Below, one piece after another: positions 1-10,905 of a stretch of DNA of 64,000 bases. Position 1 is the first letter of the stretch. The number at the start of each line of letters is the position of its first letter. The notes under the pieces were generated by a model that did no database searches, was not told where the DNA came from, and saw nothing but the letters and a program-made list of their open reading frames with translations. Source of the DNA: Hydrangea macrophylla (lineage: Eukaryota > Streptophyta > Magnoliopsida > Cornales > Hydrangeaceae). The DNA lies in contig CM066984.1 of the NCBI GenBank assembly GCA_033977485.1, forward strand, positions 29,555,501 through 29,619,500, given 5' to 3'. A program made the translations under genes and the position numbers.

Positions 1-239
1 GAAAACTGCCATATCCCCTTTTGCAGACTTTTAGTTGATTTAGGAAACTGCTGGATAGCTCGGGACCGAGCCGTACATCCTGGAGAATTACCGCACCGTA
101 TTCCCGGGCTATGGAAGCATCCCGAACGGTGTCGTCTGTCGACCTCAGGGGCGTAGACCGCAACCTCCCGTTCCAGATAATCTGGGTCATTCTACTGACT
201 TGGCAGTTTGCCCTTAGCATAATATTTCTGGACGTACCA
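1..239 (-). repeat. Left LTR of Tat-like element (partial)
   Basis: Bases 1-239 match about 11289-11528 with scattered substitutions, both ending in GTACCA. Only the 5' part of the LTR in element orientation is in the window; the rest lies to the left. The adjoining internal sequence is only weakly purine-rich on the minus strand, so this could also be the end of a neighbouring copy. Confidence 0.8.
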
Positions 240-756
240 GCTGCCATCTATTTTCAAAGTTGATGTGATGTTTCATCAGATGAAGTTTGAAAATTAAGAC
301 TGCATCCGAGAGACCATTCAGTAATAGATCAGGATTCTACCAAGGATGGGACTGACTAGAGTGATCAGCAGGGATACAGACCGAGCGGCGGTGACCATGT
401 GAGCCCGAGTTCTTCCCATGCCACGTGTCCACTGATCACTGGCCTGGTCAGGATCCAACGGTGCCAGCCTAGGATTTACCGAACCATTTATGTGGCAACC
501 GAACCATCCCATCGAACATTTGATGCCCACGTCTTTCGAGGTGATGCTTCAGGTGCCTGAAGCGACAGTTTTGGCAGGAAAATATATGAGCCGTTCGGTC
601 AATTTTGGTCTAAACCGTCCAAGGTTTCTATATAAGGAGCACCTATTCATTCCATATATGTCTACTATTTGAAGATTGAATATATCGAGCGGTCTTTGAG
701 AGCAAAGTATTCCCGAGCTCCTTTCCTCTTCCTCTTTACAACCTAGGCTTCTCCCC
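240..756 (+). promoter_or_regulatory. Promoter region of antisense gene A
   Basis: The box CTATATAAGG at 629-638 lies about 120 bp before the ATG at 757. The 100 bp upstream resemble the promoter of gene B: both have a TTTxGAGG stretch, a CACGTG-like or CAGGTG motif, a GGCrGGAAAAT run and GAGCCGTxxG before the TATA box. The similarity suggests the two promoters descend from one ancestor. Activity is inferred, not shown. Confidence 0.55.
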
Positions 757-1850
757 ATGGCCTCTCACGTTGACTTGACCTCCAACGAAGGAATGACCGC
801 TTTCAGGAGGGACTGCGAGATCCCTGAAGATGTTAAGATCCGTTCTTACATTGAAGGAGAAGAGGTGGCCTTTCCTTCGGTCATTATTAGCAGTTACCTG
901 TTGCTAATAGTGGGCTACGCTTTCTTTTCTCTGCCTCTTTCTGTGATCTCTTACAGGGATTATGCTTTCCGCTGACCAAGTGTCATTCGAATCTCGCCCG
1001 TCTTCTTTGGGGTATATCGGCACTGAATGAGCGTCTCGGGATATTCCTCTGCTCTGTTGATGTCTCTAGGTGTTATACCCAGAGCATCGACCGCGGGGAT
1101 CCTTACCTATGCGCTAGAGTAGAAGGAAAACATCTTGTCCAGGGTCTGGACTTTCCCAACAAGAACTGGCATCAATACCCTTGGGTAGTTATCTCCGGCA
1201 ACTAGTTGGTGGACCCTTCTATTTACCCTCCTGCAGCCTTCAATCCTAACCTTTACAAGGCGTCTTTTGGTGCTTACTGTGACATTGCTTCAACTATTGC
1301 TGATGTGGAGGTCATCAATCGAGCGGTCAAGGCCAGCCTCAAGTTTTCTGATCTGATCGGGGGACCTATTGATGAGGTTGGCGGTGAAGTTCCCATAGTA
1401 GCTCCCGTCGCGATTGCATCTGGGTCGCGTCGCTTTACCCGGTCCATGGCTTCCGGCCGGCATGTCATGAGCAGGGCCGCCCTGCCTGAAAGGCCGATCG
1501 CTCTATCCACCAGCGCTGATTCGTCCTCGTCTTGAGATACAGGTCTGCCACTAGGACCGTCCAAGAAGGGTAAGGAGAAGGCGGTTAAGGAGAAATCTCA
1601 ACCCTAACCAAAAAGAGGTCGGTCGAAAGCACATGCCGGCTCTCACATGCTTAGCTCTTGGACAGGCCTCTCCCTTGCTAATCTGGAAGGTCACCTGCAA
1701 GAGGTGGAAAAGCAAAACGCTCTTCTACAGGCAGACTCTGTCATGCGGGATTTGGACTTTCATGCTCTGGAGCTCACCGTCAAAGAGCTGGTGGCCAGGA
1801 CGGCTGCCATGGAAGAGGAAATCAAGGCTCTGAAGGGCAAGGAGACCTAA
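757..1850 (+). pseudogene. Antisense additional gene A of the Tat element, two exons, decayed
   Basis: Exon 1 (757-879) opens MASHVDLTSNEG and ends in phase 0. An intron with GT at 880 and AG at 956 follows. Exon 2 (957-1850) continues in the same frame, starting GLCFPLTKCHSN and ending in a helical coiled-coil-like tail, ALKGKET. Three in-frame stops (about 1203, 1533 and 1605) break an otherwise open frame of about 339 codons; the first is plausibly a TGG changed to TAG. It sits on the strand opposite gag-pol with its own TATA box. I recognise it only as an additional ORF of Tat-type elements; its biochemical role is unknown to me. Confidence 0.6.
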
Positions 1851-1972
1851 AGATTTTTCTGCTTGTTTGTTTTTTTTTTTTTTTGTGGCCAGGACGGCTG
1901 CCATGGAAGAGGAAATCAAGGCTCTGAAGGGCAAGGAGACCTGAAGATTTTTCTGTTTGTTTTTTTTTTTTG
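1791..1972 (+). repeat. Tandem 94-bp duplication at the 3' end of gene A
   Basis: The segment starting GTGGCCAGGACGGCTGCC at 1791 is repeated almost exactly from 1885. Each copy spans the last codons of gene A, the stop region and a following poly-T tract. The first copy ends in TAA, the second reads TGA. A slippage or unequal exchange using the T runs at about 1869-1884 and 1961-1971 is likely. Confidence 0.85.
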
Positions 1973-1976
1973 CTGT

Positions 1977-2919
1977 GTTTGCTGATGATGTCCGTGGAAG
2001 GGTACGACTCTGGTTATTGCAGAGTCAGGTTGACAAGTGCGCCCTGATGAGCCTTGAGGCCATTATTGGTTGGCTATATAGCATCTGCCACTTGGTAAGT
2101 TTTTTCTTGTAATGCGAACATTAACTTTCTCTCCATGTGCATACTGACGTTTCCTTATTCTTGCAGATTAGCTGTATTGCTGCTGTGGCCGAGGCCACCC
2201 TTCCCGGCATTGCTGAGAGGTTGACCGCTACTGAGGCTAACCTTTTCATGGAGAGGGCTGCTCGGGAGTCCGCGGAGTTTGTCCTCACCGTGGAGGAAGA
2301 AAGATCCTGGGCAATCGCCCAGGAGTTGAGAGAGGTTTGTGATTCCTTGTCCACAGAGCGGGCTGCCCGGAAGGTTGTAGAGGCCAAGGCTGCGACTACG
2401 GAGGCCGAAAGGATTACCGTTGAGAGGATTACTGAGGCCAAGGTTGCAGCCTTGGAGTCCGCGAAGACCTATCCTGAGAAGGACCTGGCAGCCGTGACGG
2501 CCACGCATTCAGAACATACTGCTGCTCGAGAGGCTGAAGCCAAGGAGGCCTAGGAAGAATTCGAGGCTGGGTTCCTCACGGGCTACGCAGACCTGGCGAA
2601 GTGGGCTGTTGCTAACCACCCAGACTGGGATCTGTCAGGGTACTCCTGGGCTGAGTCCGGTTACTATAAGGAAGGCCAGGCTGACTCCGAGATCGCCGTT
2701 GAAGCCGAGGTTGCCGCTAAAGCTGAGGTTGCCACTGAAGTCGAGGTTGCCACTGAAGCCGAGGTTGCCACTAAAGCAGCCCCAGCCAGGGGCCCCTCCA
2801 TTGATGAGCAGGCCGCGGAGGAGGAGGAAGTGGTGGTTGTAGATTCGTTTTTGTTTTTTGTTTCTTGTTGTAGTTTTTTGTGGGGAGGCTACTATAACTG
2901 CCCCCCAGGCTTTGTATAA
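1977..2919 (+). pseudogene. Truncated tandem duplicate of gene B (B')
   Basis: This stretch is highly similar to the 3' half of gene B (5360-6171) but lacks the first exons and a promoter. It contains the end of the third exon (to 2094), an intron 2095-2166 with GT/AG ends, and the long charged exon starting ISCIAAVAEATLPG. That exon has heptad-like Ala/Glu/Arg-rich sequence predicting a coiled coil. One TAG interrupts it at about 2551 and the normal stop is lost (TAG to TCG), so the frame runs on to TAA at 2917-2919. It probably arose by tandem duplication of the gene B tail next to gene A. Confidence 0.7.
2699..2785 (+). repeat. 18-bp minisatellite within B' coding region
   Basis: Four to five tandem copies of an 18-bp unit of the form GAGGTTGCCRCTRAAGYY encode EVAxxA-type repeats. 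The full gene B has only about two copies (about 6066-6100), so copy number changed between the duplicates. Confidence 0.8.
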
Positions 2920-3239
2920 TTGAAATTTTAATTAATGAAAAGGTCCTCTGAAGCCACCTTTTTTACATCAATTATGTTTTTCATGATTGCCAAGACCCAG
3001 CCCGTTGATGTGACCGAGCGGTGTGCTTGAATACCTCGGGAATGCTTGGCCACATGGGGTGCGGCCTCACCGGATTAACCGGCACCTCTGGGTGACATGG
3101 AACTTTCTTGATGTGGCACTTTCTTGGCTAGATTATTTTGGACATACGCTGCCCCCCATTTTTGGAACTGACCGGATGCGTAATCGGGTGAGGATTCGAA
3201 AATAAGTAGCTCCTGGGAAACCGCCCGGACATGGTCCGG
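2920..3239. other. Intergenic spacer between B' and the gene B promoter
   Basis: It holds the 3' flank of B', including a polyadenylation-like AATTAATGAAAAGG at about 2930 that is repeated behind gene B near 6254. A CCCCCC-containing tract lies at about 3151. I see no gene here. Confidence 0.5.
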
Positions 3240-3971
3240 GAATGCTGCTCGGGATGGGGGCCCACACCATGGCCCCTCGGTGTAGTAACCGATCGGTAAA
3301 GGTGGGAGCTCAGGTGTGGGGTATTGCCACGTATCGGGGGATAATTGGCCTAGTCGAGATCCAGTAGAGTCGGTTCAGATGTAACCGAATAGTTGCGTGG
3401 TAATCAGACTGTCACGTCACGTATTTAATGCGTGCGTCTTTTGAGGCAACCCTTCACGTGCCCGAGGTGATAGCTGTCGGCGACTCTTGGCGGGAAAATT
3501 CCTGAGCCGTCGGATCTGATCGATTTGGACTTTCCGCTATTCCTATATAAGGGGCACTCGTCCTTCTCTCCAGTACCTGCTGCCAAGTGAGAGGATTTAA
3601 GCATCCAAGATACCCAAGCAAGATTCCCGTTTCTGTGCTAATTTTTATAAGTCTTCCCTTCCCGTCTTCAGTTCTTCATTCTCTTATTCTTTTCTTGAAC
3701 TAAGCTAGAGGGATAGAACCCACTTGGGTTAGTACGAGCTTGGGATTTCTTTTTCCTTTGGTTTTGTCATTTCTTTCAGTCTAGGGGTACGCTAGGGCAG
3801 TTTGACAGAGCGGGTATTCCTGGGGCAGTTCTAAGAGAGGGTTATGTTGCTTCTCAAATCTTGTACGACCTACCCTTTAGGTTGTTAGATCTACTTCCCC
3901 TGTACATCAGATTTTGAGTTCTTGACCCATTCTCAGGTCGTCTGGCCTTTAGGCCATCCACAGACGCAGTC
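3240..3971 (+). promoter_or_regulatory. Promoter and leader of antisense gene B
   Basis: The TATA box CTATATAAGG lies at 3543-3552, inside CCTATATAAGGGGCACTC. Upstream are CACGTG (about 3457), ACGTCACGTAT-like ACGT motifs (about 3413) and the GGCGGGAAAAT block shared with the gene A promoter. About 420 bp separate the TATA box from the ATG, long enough for a leader intron, but I could not define one. Confidence 0.55.
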
Positions 3972-6171
3972 ATGTGTCACTCAGATTTTAACTCATCATC
4001 CCGGTTAGAGGACGAGCAGCTGCGATCCGGGTCTATGAGTATAAGCCTGGATCCTCTTGCTTCAGCCCCCTCTGACCAGCATAGTGAGGGAATAATCCCC
4101 GCCTGGGCGTTTCACGAGGAAGCGCATCAGGATTCTCTTGTAGCCTCGATGTCTCGGGGGTCGGGCGATGAAGGGTCTGTGCCGAACAGTCCCAGAGTCG
4201 TATTCGCGTGTTAGTCCATCATCAGTATTCTGCATGGTCCTGACCTGGATCTAATCAGGGACTAATATGATCTTCCCTACCCCCTCTCTTGCTCTGTCCA
4301 CAACAGCGGAGCCCACTTCCACGAGTCGGGTTTCGTCACATTGTACGAGGATGCCTTTATGGCGGGCCTTCGCTTGCCTCTTCACCCAGTCACCTGGGAT
4401 GCGCTCATCTACCTCGGGATATCCCCTAGGCAGCTTGTCCCGAACGGTTGGTGTTACTTGATGGGGTGCATCTCTTTGTGGCCCCAAGTCCTTGGGTATG
4501 AGCTCACTCTGCAGGAGTTCTTCTGGACCCACTTGCCTTTCCCAGTTCACGGGGAGGCCGGCTTCTTCTCACTCTCGACTAGGCAGGGGCGGAAGATAAT
4601 TGTGAATTGCCCAAGCAACAACAAAGGGTGGAAGAAGAAGTTCTTCCAAGTGTCCACCCTGGGTCTGTGTGAGAAGGCGCCGGGGTATTCAGCTGAGGAC
4701 CTCCTGGGCGAGTAAGCTGAGGAGTAAGTCCAAGCACTCTTTCTTCCTTCCTTAGTTTCCTTACCCGGCCTTAACTAACCCATTTGTCTATTTTGCAGTG
4801 GGAGCAGTGGACCCGCCGAGTCTTCCCGACGAGCTTCAAGCGTGGGTCTTATCTCTGGCGGCAGACCCAATCGACATTAATTTTGACCCGGTCGGGGAGC
4901 CCGAAGACCTATTACAAGCCCCAACACGACTTCACAGCTCCCATCCTCTCGGTAATCATCTCTGGTAAACATCATTCCTTAATCGTCCATTTTTTCTACA
5001 CTGCTGAACCCTGACATGCTTCTGGTTTTATAGAAATGGCTCCCAAGAATGCGGCAGCGTTGAAGGAGAAAGAGGTAGCCCTGATGGCTCGGGCTGGCCA
5101 GAAGAGGAAGAAACCGGACCCTGTTGGGGGCCAGCCCCTTAAGAGGATTTCCTGGGGGATTTCCATCCGGGCTGGGAAGGAGACGACCGCCACCTCCACA
5201 CCCGTCGTTATAATTGCTGCGCCACCACCACCATCTGCTGACGCGACCACTGCTGCACCTTCACCACTCCCCCCTAGTGGCCAGACCATTCAGGGTCTCT
5301 CTCCCAACCATGGAGGAAGCTCGTGCGGGCCCCTCTTCGTTGCCAGAGATCAAGATAGCAGATGATGTTCGTGGAAGGGTACGGCCTGGGTTACTGCAGA
5401 GTCAGGTTGACAAGTGTGCCCTGATGAGCCCCGAGGCCGTTATCGGTTGGCTATATAGCATCAGCCACTTGGTAAGTTTCTTCTTGCAATGCGAACATTA
5501 ACTTTCTTTCCATGCGCATACTGACGTTTCCTTGTTCTTGCAGATTAGCTGTATTACTGCTGGGACCAAGGCCACACTTCCCGGCATTGCTGAGAGGTTG
5601 GCCACTACTGAGGCTAAACTTTCCATAGAGAGGGCTGCTCGGGAGTCCGCGGAGTTTGCCCTCATCGTGGAGGAAGAAAGATCCCGGGCAATTACCCTGG
5701 AGTTGGGAGAGGTCCGTGATTCCTTGTCCACAGAGCGGGCTGCCCGGAAGGCTGCGGAGGCCAAGGCTGTGGCTACAGAGGCTGAAAGGATTACCGCCAA
5801 GAGGATTGCTGAGGCCAAGGTTGTAGCCTCAGAGTCTACGAAGACCTTTGCCAAGAAAGACCTGGCAGTCGCGATGGCCACGCTTTCAGAACTTACTGCT
5901 GCTCGGGAGGCTGAAACCAAGGAGGCCGAGGAGGAATTTCGAGGCTAGGTTCCTCACGGGCTACGTGGACCTGGCGAAGCGGGCTGTTGCTGACCACCCA
6001 GACTGGGATCTGTCCGGGTAATCTTGGGCTGAGTCTGGTTATTGGAAGGAAGGCCAGGTTGACTCTGAGGTTGCCGCTAAAGCCGAGGTTGCCACTAAAG
6101 TTGCGCCGACCGGGGGCCCCTCCATTGATGAGCAGGCCGCGTAGGAGGAGGAAGTGGTGGTTGTAGATTAG
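3972..6171 (+). pseudogene. Antisense additional gene B of the Tat element: putative gypsy-type transposon domain plus coiled coil, four exons
   Basis: Exon 1 (3972 to about 4712) runs in one frame with two stops (4212 and about 4263). It contains LYEDAFMAGLRLPLHP and, later, NCPSNNKGWKKKFFQV, the pattern of the plant 'putative gypsy type transposon' domain (Pfam PF04195, from memory). Exon 2 is about 4799-4951, exon 3 5034-5471, exon 4 5544-6171. Introns 4952-5033 and 5472-5543 have GT/AG ends and preserve frame; the first intron boundary does not fit perfectly. Exon 3 carries one frameshift near 5300 and a Pro/Ala-rich stretch; exon 4 encodes a long charged coiled coil with a frameshift near 5937. 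Function is unknown; it lies antisense to gag-pol. Confidence 0.65.
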
Positions 6172-7114
6172 TTTTTGTTTTTTGTTTCTTGTTGTAGTTT
6201 TTTGTGGGGAGGCTACTACAACTACCCCCCAGGCTTTGTACAGTTTAAATTTCAATTAATGAAAAGGCCCTTGCGGTCAAACTTTCCATTAACTGTCTTT
6301 CTTTCCTTTTTCCTGTGCTGTGCCTGCTTGTGATTGCTAGTACCCATTCAGTATTTGGCCAACCTAACACCTGCCTTAGCAAATGTTTTAGGACCGTAAC
6401 CAATAGAACACCTAGTCTTTCTGACCTGTTTAAAAGGTATTACCGGTGTATTATAGGATATCCTGTATTACCGTCCGGGATATCCCGGTGTATCATAGGT
6501 GTATCCTGTTTTACCATCCGGGATATATCTCTGATCATTGTAAGTACTTGTGAACATTTTCAAGTTCTCGTAGTGACCAGTGTTATTCCCTATTTTGGCC
6601 TAATATTCCCCTGCCCCCCAAGGATTTTGCTAAGGCGGGAGCGCAGGAGTGAGTGGCCGTAGGGAACCGACCTGAAACATGGGTGGTTGTAGGGTCATTC
6701 GAAGCTTGCCATCATCGGCCACCTAGGGTTTGACCCAGTCATCGACTGGACCTAAGCGAAGCTAAGTGATTTCCTGTTTAGGTCTAGTATCCCCTTACCC
6801 CGGGTGTCCTGTGAAGGCGGGGGCGTGTTGAGGAGCGACTATAGGAAGCCAACCTGGAACATGGGTGGTTGTAGGGTCCTTTTGTGCCTAGGTTTGGAAC
6901 CCGAGGTCTTTTTAGTGCCTTAGGATTAGGCCCAAGGTCTTTGGTGCCTCAGGGTTGGGCCCAAGGTCTTTTGAGCATTGCACAGTGTACTGACAGGGGT
7001 AAATTTCAGGTAAAACTTTGCAATTTTATTTAAAAACAAAATTTATAATGGTTGCTTAATCAAAGCTACAAAAACAAATTTCTCTACCAATACTAAATTC
7101 CCGTTGGAAAATGC
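6172..7114. repeat. Non-coding spacer between gene B and pol, with short tandem repeats
   Basis: No gene is visible. Three repeat patches occur: a 42-bp direct repeat with CCGGGATATmyC (about 6443-6484 and 6485-6527); an 80-90 bp repeat about 180 bp apart ending in ACATGGGTGGTTGTAGGGTC (about 6611-6700 and 6791-6880); and about three 29-bp copies of CCCAAGGTCTTT plus GTGCCT (6900-6975). Such arrays are common in spacers of large gypsy elements. Confidence 0.7.
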
Positions 7115-8370
7115 TACTGATAATACTTACAGAGGTGTTGCACATTCCAAGGATGAGAGAGATCGTGCCCGTCCATGCTCTGTAACCAGTAGGTTCTCGG
7201 TCAGTTGACCCGGGTTACTTTATATGGTCCTTCCCAGTTTGGCCCCAATTTCCCATGGCTCGGGATTCGGGTAGACTGGTTCACCGCCTTGAGGACGAGG
7301 TCTCCGACTTGAAAACTGCGGTGCTTCACCTTGCTATTGTAGTTTCGAGAAACTCATTGCTTGTAGGCGGCTACCTTTAGGTAGGCTTGGTCCCTCCTTT
7401 CCTCCACCAGATCTAGTTTTGATCGAAGGGCTTCTTCGTTATCCGGCGCACTGAAATTGGCCACCCGGTATATCGGCAACCCGAGCTCTTTGGGGACCAC
7501 TGCCTTAAATCCGTAGGTTAAATAGAATGGTGTCTCGCCTGTCGCCGCTTGGGGTGTAGTGCGGTAGGCCCACAGGAGTGTTGGTAACTCTTCAGCCCAC
7601 AGGCCCTTGGCGCCTTCTAGCCTTGTTTTGATTGAGTGCAAGATTGTCCGTCCAGCTAAGCTCTAAACCTCCTTTGTTGATTTGGGCAACCGCATATTGA
7701 TGATGGCTTTGATCTTCTCGGGGTTTGCCTCAATTCCCCGTGTGCTGACTAAGTGGCCCAGAAATTTCCCGAACGAGACGCCGAAGGTGCATTTGGCCAG
7801 GTTGAACCTTATCCTGGATTTTCTCAAAATGCTGAAGGCCCCGGCCAGATGCTCGAGGTGGTCGGGCTCGTCCAGGCTCTTGACTAGCAGATCATCCACA
7901 TATACCTCTATGGTCTTTCCAATGAGGTCTTTGAACATATAGTTGACCAGGCATTGGTAGGTAGCCCCGGCATTCTTGAGACCGAAGGGCATAACCTTGT
8001 AGCAATACGTGCCTTGGTTAGTGATGAATGCTGTCTTCTCTTCGTCCCCAGGGTACATGCTGATATGGTTATACCCTGAGTAAGCGTCTATGAATGAGAG
8101 GAGTGAGTGACCTGTCGTGGAGTCTACAAGGAGGTCTATCCTGGGCAGCGGATTGCAATCCTTGGGGCAGGCCTTATTGAGGTCGGTAAAGTCCACGCAC
8201 ATCCTCCACTTCCTGTTGCTTTTCTTGGCAAGGACCACTTTGGTTAGCCAGTCGGGATAGTGGACTTCTCGTATGGAGTGGGCTTTAAAGAGCTTCTTAA
8301 TCTCTTTACTCACTGCCTTCTGTCTCTCGGGGGCCATACCCCTCCTTTTCTGTTTCACCGGCCTGTATCT
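7115..8370 (-). pseudogene. pol: Tat-like pol: reverse transcriptase fused to integrase C-terminus by internal deletion
   Basis: Reading minus from 8370, the RT domain shows the conserved VDFTDLNKACPKD, DAYSGYNHI, the YVDD active-site box in YVDDLLVKS, and the KCTFGV motif. After KSTKEV comes a TAG (7663-7665), then SLAGRT joins ILHSIKTRLEGAKGLW in the same frame near 7646-7652. That second part is the C-terminal half of the integrase, ending at a TAG at 7115. RNase H and the integrase zinc finger and DDE core, normally several hundred residues, are missing. Two TGA codons interrupt the integrase tail, each at a likely former CGA. The frame starts after a one-base deletion near 8366. Confidence 0.85.
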
Positions 8371-8432
8371 GGACTGACGTTGAAGCGATGGGATATTACC
8401 CGGGGGTCAATCCCGGGCATATTCTCGTGACT

Positions 8433-9118
8433 CTAAGCGAAAACATCCTGGTTCTGCCTTAAGAACTGGGTCAGTTTTTCCTTCAGGCTGGGGTCCATTA
8501 AGCTGCCAATGCTGACTGTGCAGTCAGGGTTTTTAGGATTCAGCACTACACTTTCCACTTCTTCTACCGGACCCACTGCGTCGCTCTGGTCCTGGGGGTT
8601 CATTTCTTGGACGTTTAACGTTTCAGTGATTGCCCCCCAGCGTAACGAGCTGACGTAGCAACTCCGGGCAGTGGTCTGACCATGAGGGGTCGGGAACTTC
8701 ACTATTAAGTTGTAGGTAGAGACAACTGCTGTGGACCTATTGAGGGTCGGCCTGCCGAGGATGACATTGTAGGCCGACTGGGCTTCTACGACCACAAAAT
8801 TGGTCAGTATGGAGGCCTGCTGAGGGTAGGTCCCCATGAGAGCTGGAAGCTCGATTGTCCCGAGAGGTTGTGTACTGCAGCCGTTGAATCTGACCAGGGG
8901 GTAGCAACCGGCCGGAGTCTGTCCTTGGCGATCCTGAGTTGATCGAATGCCGACGTGAACATAATGTCGGACGAGTTGCCTGTGTCCACTAGCACTCTCT
9001 TGACCATATAGTTTTCTACAGAAAATGTCACTACTAGAGGGTCATCATGGGAGCAGTGGACACCCTACAGGTCGTCGGATGTGAAGGTAAGAACATCGGT
9101 TGGGGAGGAGCCGGTGGA
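8433..9118 (-). pseudogene. Tat-like aspartic protease region
   Basis: The frame continues from gag through stops TAA (9119-9121) and TAG (about 9073). It then shows VLVDTGNSSDI, the DTG/S aspartic protease signature with surrounding family sequence, and, after a one-base frameshift near 8898, the downstream VILGRPTLNR motif typical of this family. The end toward RT has TGG changed to TAG. The protease would cut the gag-pol polyprotein in the particle; this copy cannot be made intact. Confidence 0.8.
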
Positions 9119-10843
9119 TTAGACCTGCAAGACATCCGCTCGGGATACCCGGGCATGCCTCTTCCGTGCCGACTGTGAATCACCTCCGCCTGACGTTCCT
9201 CCGGAGATCACGTGGATGTGGCCAAGTGGTGGTGGCCAATTGGGAGCTCGGTTGTCCTGCCGAGGTCGTCTGTCTGTAGTGACGAACTCAGCGAGGTGTC
9301 CCTGCTCGATCAGCTTTTCTATTGCTATCCTCAATTTAAAGCAATCCTCTGTTTCATGGCCGTGATCCCTGTCGTAGCGGCAGAATTTGTCCTGGTTCCT
9401 CTTATCGGGCGGTGCCCTGTGTTTGGCTGGCTGCTGAAGCAACCTCTGTGCTTCTGCGGCGGCCATGACTTCATGTGTGGGCCGGGAAAGGGGTGTGAAA
9501 GCAACCAGGGGCTGACCCCGGGTATCCTTCTGATCTTGCTTTGGCTTCTTTCCCGAGCCCTTCTCGAATCCTTCACGCTTGCACTTGGCCTTCAGGGATT
9601 CGTCTCCCGCCTGGCCGGCGCGGTTCGTCTTCAGGAACTCCTCGGTATCGATGTATTTCCTGACCCTCTTTGAGAGTTCCACCAGGGTTGCCTGTCGGTT
9701 ACGATGGAACGACGTGGTGACCTTGGTGTGTTGTACTCCCGAGCAGAAGGTCATGATTGCGGCCATTTCGTTGAGGTTGCAGATCAGGAGCCTCTGTTGG
9801 TTGAAATGGTCCACATACTCCCTCAAGGACTCCCCTTTACGCTGCTTGACTGTCAGCAGCTGAGTGTCTGATTGTGACCGGTCAAGCATCCCAATAAACT
9901 GGCCGATGAACAGCTTGCCGAGGGCTTTGAAGTTGTCGACCGTCCGGGACTTTAAAGCATGCAACCAATGTGCGGCTGGCTCCTTGAGGGTACTAGGGAA
10001 GGCCAGGCACAGTAGCTCATCAACCGTGGTGACCAGCGCCATTTGAGCCTTGTAAGTGCAGATGTGGTCTGTCGGACTCCCCGTGCCGTCATAGGAGCTG
10101 AGGTGAGGGGGTTTGAACTTTCGTGGAATAGGAAATCGTGTCACCCGAGCAGTATAGGGTTATTCAGTCTCCATGCTGGTGAGGTCGCGGCCGGATTTGC
10201 GGTTCAACCTCTTGATTTGCTGCTGCAGCTCCTCGAATTGGGCCTTTACGTCATCCCGCTCAGTCCTCCTCTCTATATCCGAGCGGTAGGTCGGGTCGGA
10301 TGACGAGGCCTCTTCCTCAAAGCGCGTCGACTTCGGGGATAGGGCCCGGCTATGGGTCCGGGAAAGCCTGTGCCTAAGATCCCCCTGGCTCAAAACTGGA
10401 GGGTCCTCGGCCGATTCCCGGGATCTCCGTCCGGACTCCTCTACTCAGGCTGCGCGCCGCCGGTCGATAATAATTCTGGCGTCTTCCACTCAGCGAGGAT
10501 CAGGCTGAGGTCACCTTTGCAAGCATCTGGTGGCCTAGCTGCGCTGTCCCTCGTCGGGGCGTTCCCTGTCCGGTGGGGACACCAGAGCGGAACGGGCTAG
10601 CCTTCGTGTCCGAGTGGGCCTTTGAATAGGGGCGCTCTTCTCAGGCTGATTCTCTGATGCTGGGCGCTTCTCCTGTTGGGCCATAAGCGCCTCTATCTGT
10701 TCCTGTGTTCGGCGCTGGCCCTCCAAGAGTTGTGCCAGTGCTGCCATTATCTGCTCGATCGTCATGCAGGCAGCCTGCTATTCAGGCTGCAGGTTCTCCT
10801 GACCGGTCTGATTAGCGGCTTTCTTACCCGTCTTTTGCGGCAT
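9119..10843 (-). pseudogene. gag: Tat-like gag (capsid) region
   Basis: The likely original start is the ATG at 10843 (MPQKTGKKAANQ), 37 bp inside the PBS; a CAG-to-TAG stop follows about 20 codons later. The gag core lies in the open frame 10144-9119, with the retrotransposon gag signature around AAHWLHALKS and LREYVDHFNQQR. A degenerate knuckle, FCRYDRDHGHETEDCFKL, follows, as usual in Tat gag. Stops also separate 10160-10393 from the core. The product would form the capsid of the virus-like particle. Confidence 0.8.
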
Positions 10844-10880
10844 ATTGATCAGTTGAGAATTTTTTGATGAGAAGACTCAG

Positions 10881-10902
10881 TCGGTTCCCACAGACAGTGC
10901 CA
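10881..10902 (-). other. Primer-binding site of the Tat-like element
   Basis: On the minus strand TGGCACTGTCTGTGGGAA follows the 5' LTR end after a few bases. It matches the usual plant Tat PBS form (TGGCGCCGTCTGTGGGAA) with CG-to-CA type changes. Plus-strand complement is at 10881-10902. Confidence 0.75.
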
Positions 10903-10905
10903 AAC

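Noticed and set aside
9212..9673. 153-codon plus-strand open frame
   Set aside because: It lies antisense to the Tat gag core and its sequence has no family pattern; it mirrors the gag coding frame.
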